64,000 bases of DNA, from NCBI GenBank assembly GCA_934045905.1, contig OW203761.1:30182964-30246963 (forward strand), written 5' to 3'. The position numbers were made by a program, and so were the translations under genes. The DNA is from Leuctra nigra (taxonomy: Eukaryota; Arthropoda; Insecta; Plecoptera; Leuctridae). Positions within the stretch are counted from its first letter, which is position 1, and each line of letters begins with the position of its first letter. Below the pieces are notes generated by a model. The model saw only the letters and a program-made list of their open reading frames with translations. It was not told the origin of the DNA and ran no database searches. Of this stretch, positions 1 to 12,000 are shown one piece after another.

Positions 1-69
1 TGTGCGGACCTAGCCTTTATAATGAATCTATTTTATTTATCGCTAGGTGCCTAATAATCAATTTAAATT

Positions 70-213
70 CCGTATACACCCGCGTATAAGGCGCAGTGTT
101 GTTTTGAGAAACCTAATCTTGGAATATAGTTGTTGGCGCATATGAGGCGCACCCCCACTTTTTGAAATGCAAATTTTTTAATATAACTGCGCCTTAAACG
201 CAAGTAGATACGG
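70..213. repeat. Degenerate TIR element related to 25655-26342
   Basis: The left end CCGTATACACCCGCGTATAA and the right end, read on the minus strand as CCGTATCTACTTGCG, are inverted versions of each other. They resemble the ends of the longer element at 25655-26342, which starts CCGTATTAACTCGTGTATAA. Both copies also share the phrase TGTTTTGAGAA just inside the left end. This copy is short and diverged, so it is an old, internally deleted member. Confidence 0.5.
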
Positions 214-262
214 TATGTTCAACGTTACTGTACCTACATCTTTCGGGAACATGTTTATAAAA

Positions 263-410
263 GAATGTAGGTTTCTTTGGAAAACTTCCATGGAGTCAGG
301 ATGATATGAAGGGATGTGTGTTGTGAAAAATATCCGACCGAACCGGGGCTCGAACCCGGGACCTCTCACTTGCCGGGCGAGAGCTCTACCAACTGAGCTA
401 CCCGATCGGA
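263..410 (-). mobile_element. tRNA-derived SINE, copy A
   Basis: Read on the minus strand, this starts with a tRNA-like head: GGGTAGCTCAGTTGG (A box), an anticodon-arm region, then GGTTCGAGCCCCGG (B box). A non-tRNA body follows, ending near GAAACCTACATTC. The same body and head recur at 2477-2609, and a diverged head recurs at 49490-49567. Sequence on the other side of the head (about 457-503) is also shared with the copy near 49625-49668, so the repeated unit is longer than head plus body. This is a repeat rather than a functional tRNA gene. Confidence 0.75.
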
Positions 411-713
411 CGGACGGACATTAGACACAACATACTGATGAGGGTTAGAGATCTCCGAGGAGAATGGAATGAAGGTAGAGAATGCTTCTACGAACTGTCA
501 TACCACCGGTGACGATGCTGTCGCCCTGTCTCAGGACACATTTGAAATAAATAAATTATGTGCACGGGTTTGGGCTGCAAACAGTCCCATAACGGAACAA
601 TATTTTTTGCACGATTCTGTGTTGTAAAGCAGACATCAGTTTAACCATGCCACTTATTATTATTATTTATTAGCCAAATATAAAAAATCGTAAAATACAA
701 TCGGACTCAACCC

Positions 714-863
714 AGGGGGCTTATTCTCGAAAAAGTTATCACGTCATAACTCCCAAGTTATGATTCATAAGGAGGTTTGTCCTATCTCTCACCATGTTAA
801 TATTATGACTTTTTTTATGATTCATAACTTATGACGTGATAACTTTTTCTAAATAAGCCCCCT
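714..863. repeat. Small foldback MITE
   Basis: The left end reads AGGGGGCTTATTCTCGAAAA and continues into AGTTATCACGTCATAA. The right end is its near-perfect reverse complement, ending AAATAAGCCCCCT. Arms of about 35 bp enclose about 80 bp. It is non-coding. No unambiguous target duplication was seen. Confidence 0.65.
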
Positions 864-899
864 ATAAAGCCCTGAATAATTGTTTCATTTTCTGTCTAG

Positions 900-3800
900 C
901 TATCAAGAACCAGTGATTAGCAAAAAGAGGGTATCTTCACCATGCCGCAAAATTCAAAGTAAGTTTGTTAGACATTTCTATAATGAAATAAAGAACCTGT
1001 TTTATACTGTTGTAATTTTGTATGTTCATTTCAACTAGTTTCAACTTTCAAGTAATGGGAACAATAGTAATTCGATTTGGCTAATTCTTGTTAAATCTGA
1101 TCTGTTGTAGATCGAATTGCTGCTCGTGCGGTACTCTACATAATGTCTTTCACCGGCTTCCTTGTTTCGTTCATGATGCGTACAGACATCAACATTGCCA
1201 TCGTAGCCATGGTTCGCTTGGCGCCACAAAACAGCTCGGACCCCTCCTCTAATGTTACAGTTCATTCGCACTGTTACGTGCCATCAAACCAATCCGATGA
1301 CAGTATTACATCACAGGTAAACACTTGCTAAGCAAATATAAGTTTAAGGTACTATGTGGTAGCAATTGGTGAGATAATAAATAAATTTACACATATTATT
1401 AGAAGACAACATAAGCTGATTAAGTCTTGTCGGACCAGGACTGATCTGTTGTGGTTAATTGACTTCAATAAATAAATTGACCTCATTTAAATAATCTTTT
1501 GATTTAAACATGTTATTGAACTCGCAAATTAACATAAATAATAACACTAAACAATCTTAAAATGATAACTAAGTATACTGATGATGCCTAATCATTAATT
1601 AATTGCATCTTACTTTTCCTATAAAATAAAAAACACTAAAACGAAATCTAAAACTTTCCAGCAATAACACGGACTACTAATAATAATATTCTCATGAACA
1701 TATAATCTCCAGTATTGAACTGTGGAGTAAGGCAGCTACTACTGCTACAGCAATGAGAAGAGAAGGTGATCAAGGGTAAAACCAAGTAATAATTATGGAT
1801 GTGTGACTTTAATACACGTGTGGAGTTGTTTTCTCGCACAAGACTTTTGAATGCCAGTGATCTGATAATGCACGTAGGAGAAAATGAAATGATGGAAATT
1901 TTTGGAAAGCAAAGTGGCTCCTTCGATAAAAAAGTAACATTATACTGTTAAAACTTCTGTCTACCTCTTCTGTCTACCTGCTTTCTCATAAATCTCATAA
2001 ATTGCCTGTAAATTCAAAGTCCTTTCTCAAAACTTGATTCTCGAGCATGTGGAGTTGCATAAAATGTCAATAACTAATGAAGTTAAAACAATTGTTTGAA
2101 AACAAACAAAAACACTTTTCAAATGTTGGTCCGGCTGACCATTCAAAATTTGAAGTTGATCGGTCAAACGGTTCTAGTTTTAATTTTCTAAAAATCACAG
2201 GATCTTGTCGAAAATCATGGCTCAGATTTTATTAGTATGTGCAACATTTGAGATCGATTGGTTGAACTGTTTGACCTGGACACTGCCGGCTCACTACGCT
2301 CACTTAATGAATCATCTCAGCATCTGTCATCCATATACATCATAAACAGGCGCATAAAAAAGAACTCTAATCTGACTCGTATCATAAAAAAAAATAAAAA
2401 AATTGTATTCCAGAATCATTTCTTAATTGTTTAAATTCTAAAAAGACACGCCACGGGGCAACTATTGGAGGGTTGGGAATGTAGGTTTCTGTGGAAAACT
2501 TCCATGGAGTCAGGATGATATGAAGGGATGTGCGTTGTGAAAAATATCCTACCGAACCCGGGACCTCTCACTTGCCGGGCGAGAGCTCTACCAACTGAGC
2601 TACCTGATGAGCTACCTGTTGTTTTATTCTGTTTTGTGCATTTTAGAGCCACAGCACTAGTCCCCCCTTCCAGGTGTGGCATCCCCCCCCCCATGATGAA
2701 AACTGTTCTACATGCCTGATCATCAATAAGTTTAATTGTTTCAGGATGAAGGAGAGTTTGAGTGGGATGCTACAATACAATCACTTGTACTTGGGTCCTT
2801 CTACTGGTGCTACATTTTATCTCAAGTTGTTGGTGGCATGCTGACACAGAAGTAAGTTTGTCGGCAGCATTTGCTCTTCAGTAGTATTCAGGGGTAGTTA
2901 CTGCATTCATATTCATTTTCAAGTGTAAACTTCTATAGAATTTCTACTCGAGTGCCACACCCACTAAACACATCCGTGGTTAAACCGTGACATCCACAGA
3001 CATTTAAATGCATTTTAAATTTCAGTTGATATGTCGGGACCTGAAATTTCGCAGTCAGACAAATTCGATTTATGGAAGGGGAGGGGGGGGGGGGGGGGGG
3101 TAGAGATAGTTTTGGTCCTTTTAGGGGGAGCCATTCGAAAAGTGTGACAAGGGCGAAGGGTGGGGGGAGTCAAAATAAACCAATTTTTAGCTTTACATCC
3201 TTCATGCACAGCTCCCTTACTCTAGTACCAATCAACAATATTGAACAGGGTTGGGATTCTACAACTGCAAAGCGGCAGCAATTCCGCTAGCAATGAGATT
3301 TTGCCATAAGTTTTATGCAGATTGCTATTCCACCAGCAATCGAAAAGAGTTGTAGAATCAGGACCCAGGTGGTGGGAAGAAGAGGAGGGAATGCCAAAGA
3401 ATGAATTTCCTTCCTGAATTTTACTCCTTTCATTTTTTTTATCCTTGACGCATTGGATGCGAGCATTGACGTGTGGTAATGTTAAATTGTTCCAAGGACA
3501 CAGTGCATTTTGAACATTATAGATATGAGTTCTAAAATCCAAGGTCACTCAAGTAATGTTAGAGGTGGGTGCAAGTTTCCCTCATTAATAGTATAATTGG
3601 AATAATTGTGGGAATCTGAAGATACTTCATTGTGATACTATTTGTGCTTTTCCAAATTATGAATGGGGTAGAATCTATCTGTCTTGCCAGCGATCATACT
3701 ACAGGGATAGTTAAAACTGCTTTGTAAATCTCGGCGATGTTTCTTATTACAATTAGTATATTTTCTGATATTTAGTGATTGATTAGTGTTCACTCGAGTG

Positions 3801-6800
3801 GTAGATGGCATGGAGTTCTCTCTTCATTGAGCCAAATTCAACATGCTTGTAGCATATGATCGCTGCTTTGGGCAGGCAGCCGAATCCAGCTGCATAATTT
3901 GTTATTGTTTGTTGCTTACGTACAATGTCTGCTTTTATGTAGACATCAGATCAGTTTGCATTTATAATTGAAACCGTTTTGGGAATTCAAAATCAGTATT
4001 GCCCTTCTCTAGGTCAGTTGGTTCAACATAGCCGTTCTATGTTCTGTTTTAGATTCGGTACGAAGTTGGTGTTTGGCTTATCTCAACTGGCTACTGCTGC
4101 CTGCTCTCTATTAATTCCACAAGCAGCCAGGCTGCATTATGGAGCAGTGATTGCTCTAAGATCTATACAAGGCTATGCCTCTGGCCTCACATGGCCAGCA
4201 ATGTATGCTTTAGTGGGGCACTGGATCCCTCCGCAGGAACGCAGCCGGTTCATGTCTTCATTTCAAGGTACTTCTCTATGCTACTTATCGTAAAACAATC
4301 TTTCACTGGATTGCAACTCTAGTACATCATGAAGACATAAATAAATATTGAGTTTAATGTCTTAAGGGTTAGATATTTACTCTAGAATTTATACCTAGTT
4401 TTAAATGTATATTGTGTGCAAGTAAAAATTTCCCAAAATACAGTACCTACCTAATCTAAATGAAAAATAATTGGTTCTCGGAGATATATCCAACTGAAAA
4501 ATATATTTTGTAATTATGTTCGTTGATACTTCCACCTCGCAGTTTCTAAGCGCGGCTCAAAACAATATAAGACAGTAGGGTCCTCATTCATGAAATGATG
4601 TTAGGATGGGTTACCTCCATTTTTCGTCTAGGTGGCGTAGTGCCATAATGGAACATAATTCCTTCTAGACTTTAACACCACAATAATAACATCAAAAACT
4701 TTGTAAATGAGGCCCTGGTGTCAACCATTTTTACTTTTTACTTTTTAATTTGAAATAGGAAATTACTAGAAGAGTTCATTTGTTCCAGCCTGACTTGGTT
4801 TTAGGTTTCAGTTTCGGCATTGGCTTGACCTATCCCCTGTGTGGATTCCTGATTGCACACTGGGGCTGGCCGACTTGCTTCTACACCACTGGCTCGTTAG
4901 GTGTCTTGTGGTGCATCGCATGGTACTTCCTTGGCTATGACACTCCTGACAAACATCCACGGATCACTGAACAGGAGAAACATTACATCAAGTCCAACGT
5001 TGGCAACACTGTTGTAGGTGACAAGGTGGGTTCAAATTAGAAACAACTCGAGTAGATAATCAATATGATAGAATACATATTTCGATTTTTAACATATATC
5101 GTTATCTGTAAAAGTATTAACAAGATTACTGTATGGAAGTAGGTATTTGTGTGTTTAAAATTCTTAGAAGCTGATGAGTGATGATGGGTTAAAGTGTTTC
5201 AATAAAACATTTGACGAAATGGTAATAGTGATTTTGTCTCTAGTATTGTGAGGAACTTGCTTGATTTTCAAAGGATATTCCACTCAAATAAAATTCGCGC
5301 ATCTTTATAATAAAATTAATTAAGAAGACATTTTGAACAGAGTTACGGTTTACCTTAAGAATACTTAGGTACACTTAGCCTAAGTAAAAACGTTTTTAAG
5401 GGAAGCGTATTGGCTGCTGGTCAGTTTCCTTGACATTTAATTCCTGTTCATATCATTGAAAACAGAGCTCTTCTACTAGAGTGAGATGATGGGTACTTCA
5501 TCAGATGAGCCATCACATCTTTATCAGCCAATACGTTTCTTCCGAATACTTTTTATACTTCGGCCAAATGCCAGTTTACTTTGACCATTGTAATTAAATT
5601 TATATTTAAAACTTTATACTAATCGTGTGCAATTCCTGCTTGTCCTCAATTCTTTAATCCTTCCTATTATTTCATGCCCACAGTTATGTTTGTTATTATT
5701 TATAGTACCTAGCTAGTCATTAGGATCTTACCTTCTGTTTTATCTGCCCCCCCTACCTATCCTATCTGTGCGTTGCAGGGAATGCCAGTGCCATGGATCA
5801 AGATTCTGACCTCTTTGCCAGCGTGGTCCATCGGCATAACAACGTTCGGTCGCATCTGGGTACATTACGTTTTCATTATACCAGGACCAATGTACATGAA
5901 GACTGTGCTGGGATTCAGCATACAGAAGGTAAGCCATTATCAGAGCCAGTTGTTTGTGGTGATAAAAAAAGCCAAAATTCGTTTTCAACATTCTGAAAGT
6001 GGTGAATTGGTGGTGATAATTATGTTAATTTTCGCGATTGGTGGTGAAATGGAAAAAACAGTGATTTTTATAAGAATAAGCGTGAAATATGACGCGCGAG
6101 GGAGCCGCAATACTACCAACCCCCCTCTCACTAGCGAGACTCGGCGCGTGCGCATGCGCACCCCTGTTCAAGGTCATGTAGATGCGTCATTCCATGCTCA
6201 GCAGCCAACCAGCTGGCACCCCCAAACACTCCTTGGCTGGCACCGACTGCTGGCTTACGAAGAAAACGGTGTGAATCTTTTTTAACACAGATCGAGGAAA
6301 TTTTCGTAAAATATATACTCGGAATCGGGAAATGTTGCAAAACACGTAGGTTTGGGACAAAATCGCGTGAAATCGCGAGAATTCGTCAATATCGCGTCAA
6401 AACACAAATTTCGTGAAAATTCGCGAGAAAAGGATACATATATTTGGAACCAGGAGTGTATGAAACGTGAAGATATGTCAGAAAATTCATGTTTCTAAAC
6501 ATTTCGCGTTTATCGTGGAAACCATAAACAACTGGCCCTGGCCATTATTATATGTGTGCTTTGATATCATATTCAGCTGGCAAGTCGTTTTCAAACTAAG
6601 TGAGGAATTGATTGAAGCTTGATTTCATAGTGACTAATTTATCTTTTTTCACTGTCTAACATGTGTTACTTCCTGTTGAAGTTTATGGTTTTTCAAATAA
6701 TTGCATACTGATGTCCCATGAGTATGACCGTTATACGTCTCACTTTTGCTGAACCAGTACTAACTTAGCCATTTTGACTGCCAAGCTACCTGACTCGCAA

Positions 6801-7748
6801 ATATTCGTGCTATTTAAAATACACTTTTTCAAATTGATAAACTAAGCAATGAGACCCTAGTTACGGAAAAAGTGCAAACATTCAATTACAAATTACAATG
6901 CTATCGGTGCTTCGTAATGATATGACAACTCATTTCTAAAAATATTGTAAATACATTTGTCATTTTGTTGTTTCAGAATGGTTTGTTGTCCGGAGCGCCT
7001 TTCCTATGCAGTTATCTATCATCGGTGGTATTTTGTTACGTTGCAGACCTATTGGTCAATCGCAACTTGATGACTCTTACCAACATACGCAAAATGTTCA
7101 CAGCTATGTGTGAGTTAACTGAGTGCTAATTGATATTGAAATAATTTCTTGTGAAATGATTGTCCAAATTCTCAAAGGCTTGTTTGATTCCAGCTCAGAT
7201 AATTCCTGGCCTGCTCTTACTTGTGATTGGTTATTCCGGCTGTGACCTTGTGATCGTGTTGTTCTCATGGTTCCTGGCTGTGACGTTGATCACAGCTGCT
7301 TACGCTGGCGCCATGGCTAATATCGTTGACATCGCTCCTAACCTAGCAGGACCAGTTCTAGCGTTTGCTCAGACCATTCACATGACAGCTAGTTTCGTGT
7401 CTCCTCTTGTGGCGGGCCACTTGCTGCGAAATAGCGTGAGTGTGATTATGAAATACAATATGCTTTAAAGAATCTTCTATCTGACCTGAACCTAACTGTG
7501 TATTTATTGGTTGTTAGATGGAGTTGGAGCAATGGAGAATAGTGTTCTGGGTCGCCGCTGGTGTGGCCTGTTCGACATACATAGCTTTCCAGGTGTTTGG
7601 CACTGCAGAGATACAGTCCTGGAATTATCCCAAGCCCAGCGACTTGGCAAATGAGCCTCTTCGAGCAAATGATCCAGACAATATGAAAACTCCATCTCTT
7701 AATGGCAAAGATCAAGTAAATGGTCAGCTTATTAAGTCTGAAAGTTAA
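900..7748 (+). CDS. SLC17-family (MFS) anion/phosphate cotransporter, 5'-incomplete
   Basis: Exons: 900-958, 1111-1316, 2745-2851, 4053-4267, 4805-5025, 5779-5928, 6977-7109, 7194-7435, 7518-7748 (TAA at 7746). All junctions are GT..AG and in phase, giving about 520 residues. The product is a 12-helix major facilitator of the SLC17 type (inorganic phosphate cotransporter, sialin and vesicular glutamate transporter group), which moves organic or inorganic anions with Na+ or H+. Visible family features are helix 1 with RTDINIAIVAMV, a hydrophilic loop with possible N-glycosylation sites (NSSD, NVT), EFEWDATIQSLVLGSFYW, GLTWPAMYALVGHW followed by PPQERSRF, the TSLPAWSI helix, and the C-terminal EQWRIVFWVAAGV. 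The usual GTxIGxxxxxPxxG stretch is altered to GFSFGIGLTYPLCG. The exon at 900 opens in mid-codon with an acceptor and no ATG, so an upstream exon is missing. The exact substrate cannot be told. Confidence 0.9.
2477..2609 (-). mobile_element. tRNA-derived SINE, copy B
   Basis: This is the second copy of the SINE seen at 263-410, in the same orientation and with nearly the same body (from GAATGTAGGTTTCTGTGG onward). About 11 bases are missing from the B-box side of the head. It sits in SLC17 intron 1317-2744. Confidence 0.7.
5941..6540. mobile_element. hAT-like non-autonomous element, TSD GCCATTAT
   Basis: This 600-bp element has inverted ends CAGAGCCAGTTGTTTGTGG (left) and CAGGGCCAGTTGTTTATGG (right, minus strand). 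It is flanked by an exact 8-bp duplication GCCATTAT at 5933-5940 and 6541-6548. An 8-bp duplication with CAGRG ends is the hallmark of the hAT superfamily. The interior is rich in CGCGA motifs and has no transposase frame. It inserted 12 bp inside the intron, just behind the 5' splice site of the exon ending at 5928. Confidence 0.9.
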
Positions 7749-9032
7749 ACCACATTCCACTCTTGGTCATTCCATCAACTCTCTAGGATCAGTGAAAAAA
7801 ATTGTCAGAAACTATTTATGTCTCAACACTGCCAGCCTATGTCTTGGGTCATGAATGTTTTCTGGGACTAAAAGTATTGTTTGTTTCACAATTATTCTAG
7901 TTTTAGAATTATATAAAACTATTTACTGTTAATTCTAATAGGCCTAGGCACTCCGTGAAGGGAGATTTTAACAATAACCTGAACTACTTATCGTGTGCCA
8001 GCACTTAGGTACACTTGTACCCCTATACTACTGTGATATAAATTAGCTCTATATTATACACTAGACTGAGGTAGTATTGTCAAAGTGGTAGATGAACCAC
8101 AAATCCACTTATTCATGTAAGTAAACTCGAGTAGGAAGCTCAAACAGAAGGAAAATGCAATCACATTTATAATTTTTATATCAATTTATAACAAGGTTTA
8201 CTTTGTATGCTACATACATATATATTATAAAAGTAGCTCTGGTGGAGACTTATCACATTACTTAGAGCTGAATGTTCCATGTCTGATTATTAAAACAATT
8301 TCACATCAATATAGTAGTTATACTGTTTGGAGATTGCTGGTCGTCACATTCTATCGATTAATATTTATTTTGTCAACCAATGGATAGACAATTATAGGTA
8401 CAATTGAATGATATTGTTTCCCGACTGATTATTACATCAAATTGGACATACAGTGAGAATGAACAGCAATCATAGCAGACACCCTTATCTTGACCAAGGG
8501 CTTACACAAAGTGGCACCAATTTTCTGCCACCTGCCAGCATTGCAATGTCTCCATCCATTGCAAAGTTGATCGTAGTAAAATTATTATATTCATCATATT
8601 GTAGAGTTAGTATTGAAATTCAAACACACATGTGCACAAACAGACTTGTTTTAAAAATATTAAAAAGCTACTCCTCTAAACATCGAGTCAAGGTTGATCC
8701 ATCCTTGCCCGCAGCCTTGCCACATCTCTCCACCAAATAGCACCAACTTCACAACTCTACTCGTAGGTAGGTATATAGTAGTAGTCAGTTAAAGAAACCT
8801 AATAAAATAGAGCCTGGCCCACAGCGTGTTATATGAATTATAAGTAAAACTAATCTACGAGCTCGATCGCTCGACTGGAAGACACCGGGTCTAATAATTT
8901 ATAAAAACTAAATCAACCTCGTTGAAAAAGGAAGACTGTCACCAGAATGTATTACACTAGTAAACCTTCCTGGTAACAAGATATGTCTAAAAAGTTGAAA
9001 GTCTGTCCCTGAGTTACATACGTGATCATGGC
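7749..9032. other. Convergent 3' region between SLC17 and MBOAT genes
   Basis: The two stop codons (7748 on plus, 9033 on minus) face each other across this 1.28-kb AT-rich stretch, which must hold both 3' untranslated regions. AATAAA occurs on the plus strand at 8801-8806 and on the minus strand at 8364-8369. If both are used, the transcripts overlap tail-to-tail by several hundred bases. No coding potential was seen. Confidence 0.5.
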
Positions 9033-12000
9033 TTAATGGTGGCCAGCCACGCCGTTGCTTTGATCCGTAACTTTCTTCTTGGTGGGTTCACCGTTCTGCA
9101 TCTGTCTGTCTTGCACTGGTGGCAGCAGTAAAGGAAGTGTCAGGCCTAGCAACCCAAGCATATGGAGCCAGAAGTACATGCTCCTGAAATAGCGAAAATA
9201 GCTTTTATGGGTCTTGAGGTAGAAAGAATAGGAGAAGCTAATGTGAAAAAATTGGGAGAGAACAAAGTCACATTCTCACTCGTCAGTTACTTGCAACTTT
9301 TAAAAGGAACATCTCCTTTGGCTCGAGATTTTTTTGTTGATCCCTTTGCTAGTGTTAGTGCGATAAAGGGGCTAGTTTCCTGAAGAGTATTTTAGCTGCT
9401 AATCCTTATTTTTTTTCTTGTTTTTTGGTATTAAATCAAACTTATTTGATGTCCCTGGACCCTTACCTAATATCGCACATTTAATAGCACAGTGCTACTT
9501 AGAACCATGCTACCAAATGCGATATTATGTACCGTAAGGGTCCTGGAAGCTAGAGGTGGGCAAATCTAGTTAAGGCCGGTCATATATTTTTTCCCGCCAA
9601 CGGTCGGTTTTGAGCGGTTTTAGAGCGAATTTCTTCAGGTCAAAATCAATTGATGTTGTAAATATAAGTGTGAGTAGAAGGTACTAACTTACCAGTATAC
9701 TTGAATGCTTGGCATGAAATCTAGAAGAACGAAGCTGAAGGTAATGTATGCCATCACAAGACGTGTGGTTATCATGGTAACTGCGTCATATACAAATTTC
9801 AGCCAACCAGGCTTCAGCATTTTGTGCCGAATGCTTCTTCTCACCTGAAAGTAAGTAATAATGCACTTTAAAATTGTGACAAAACTTTCATCAATCGGCT
9901 ATTCGCACCGACACCGACCACCAAAATTTCGAACAAACATCGGTGGAAACGCTATTCGCACCGAAACTGGTGGAATCACTATTGGCACTGACAGAGCCTG
10001 ATCATTCAGTCTTCAGTTAATCGATGGAAAATACAAGTTTGCATCTAACAAATATGCCTTTGTACAACATACAACCACAAATAGTGTTTGGTGTAGGTGC
10101 AAATAGAATGGATCAACTCATTAGAGCTATGTTTATTGTTGACAGCAACTGTCAAATTATAACCCAAAATGCCCCTTGGCCAAATATTTATCTATTGAAT
10201 TATTTGAGGTAGGTAGGTTCCTCCACATATAAAAGTTACATTTATTTAAGGTCTTACGTACTACAAACAGCAAATTATTAAATACCTGGCAATAAATTAC
10301 AACTTTACAAGAGGCAAAATTAGTAAAATTCTTTTCGATAATTGGGCAGGAGGCCCCCATCTTACAAAGGTAACCTAGCTATGAAATATGAATGTACTGA
10401 CCGCTCTACCAACAAACGTGAAGAAGGCCCCACTGAGGAATGTAAGATAGTATCCTGGGTAGAATCCATGCCAGAGTGCTGACAGGGCATATGTTGCAAG
10501 CGTCTTCATATATGGAGTCCGTTCATAGACCACCATTCGAAGCCAACGAGTTGTTCCAATATTCCATTCCTGGATGCTATCTCGAAGACTCAGGCCCAGC
10601 TCAAACTCAAGTACATGAACATTGGAGATGAGATCCCAGCGAGCTTTGCCATCTTTCCAGCCATTGAAACCCATTCCACTAGCATTGCATATTGCATCAG
10701 AGAGAATCCAAGCATGGTAATACTTAAATCGAGCCAGTGTGGTTGCCATCAGGAGAAAACCCATTTTACTGATCAAAGAGTCGTTTAGAAACTCCGCATC
10801 TACAAGCAAAAATGTTTTAAAATGTAATAAAATAATCGAGTAAAGTTCTAGAAAAAAATACAGTTGAAACAGATCCATAGTTTGTGTAGGTACTAGAGGT
10901 AAGCGTCACGCGTGACTCACGCGTGACTCACGACTTTTAGCGTGAGTGTGCGTGAGTGTACACACCACTGCTATAAGTCGTGCGTGAGTGTGCAAAGTTA
11001 CTGGTCACGCGTGAATCGTGACACGCGTGTCACGCGTGACCATTATTTTTGCCATTTCAGCTTCCCAAATTGGTTTTTATTTCGTGAAAAACAAAAAAAA
11101 TGCCCTGCGGGGCATGATTATTTTTAATTAGAAAAACAAAACATTGTCAACAACAGATTTCTGTGCATTTTGGCCAGGGCTTAGTGTTCAGGAAAGTTGC
11201 GATTGTTATTTCAAATTATGGACCCTTGATAAGCAAATTTAAATATTTTATGCATACTACCTAAGTTTATACCTATAAGAAAAGAGATGTAAAGGTGGTC
11301 CGTGGCCAAGTTGCATTTCACCTTGCTACACTTGACTCAACCGTTCTTTGTAAAAAAAAGAGCTGCGTTGTGTCTCAAAAATATGAGAACTGACCTAGAG
11401 GGACCTGACCTAAACAAAGTATATGATTTTGTAGTTATCAACGTGCGTGACTGTGCGTGAGTTGTAATTCGTGAGTGTGCGTGAGTTGTAATTCGTGAGT
11501 GTGCGTGAGTTGTAATTCGTGAGTGTGCGTGAGCGTGCATGAGTCCATAAGATTTCCTGCGTGAGTGTGCGTGATCGTGAGCGAAATGCAGAACCCGCGT
11601 GCGTGAGTGTGCGTGAGTGGAATACGTGCCCGCGTGACGTGACCGCGCGTGAGTCAAAAATCACTCACGCGCTCACCTCTAGTAGGTACCATCAGTCAAA
11701 ATAGACTGCAAGTGCAAAATAGACAAAATAGTAGGGGTGGGTGTATAATTGAAATTTCGAATTCGAGTCGAGTTTGGGGTGTGAATCGAGTTAAAATGAG
11801 TTAGGTCAACTTCTCTGAGTTTGCCACAATTTTTTATTTTTTTTAGAAAAGTCTGTTTTGTCTGGTTGGATACAAGGTATATCCTGTCTGCATCTGCACT
11901 TTCAGTCTCCTGCCTACCTCCCCCATCTATAATCCACACCTCATGAGAAAACATGATTTTCCTTAGAAATGACCAGCAATGAAATTACAAAGTAGGTTGA

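Larger units (their letters stand above)
1..899. other. Upstream flank with repeats, no coding exon recognised
   Basis: This stretch precedes the first SLC17 exon I can support. It holds a degenerate terminal-inverted-repeat element (about 70-213), a tRNA-derived SINE (about 263-410, similarity continuing to about 503) and a small foldback element (714-863). No ATG-bearing exon that would splice in phase to the exon at 900 was found, so the transporter start probably lies left of the window. Confidence 0.6.

Noticed and set aside
333..410. tRNA gene (Ala-like) on the minus strand
   Set aside because: The same head plus non-tRNA body recurs at 2477-2609 and in degraded form at 49490, so it is a SINE. 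C at position 33 of the loop is also atypical.
3072..3290. Glycine-rich frame
   Set aside because: Created by a poly-G run; no conservation expected.
5773..6285. Plus-strand frame of 170 codons starting at the SLC17 exon
   Set aside because: Only 5779-5928 is coding; the rest runs through the intron into a transposon.
9541..10010. Possible hAT element starting TAGAGGTGGGCAAAT near 9550
   Set aside because: No matching right end or duplication, and the interval contains an MBOAT coding exon (9693-9844).
11337..11664. His/Arg/Thr-rich repetitive frames (THAHSR repeats)
   Set aside because: Translation of the GTGCGTGAG tandem repeats inside the hAT element at 10894-11681.
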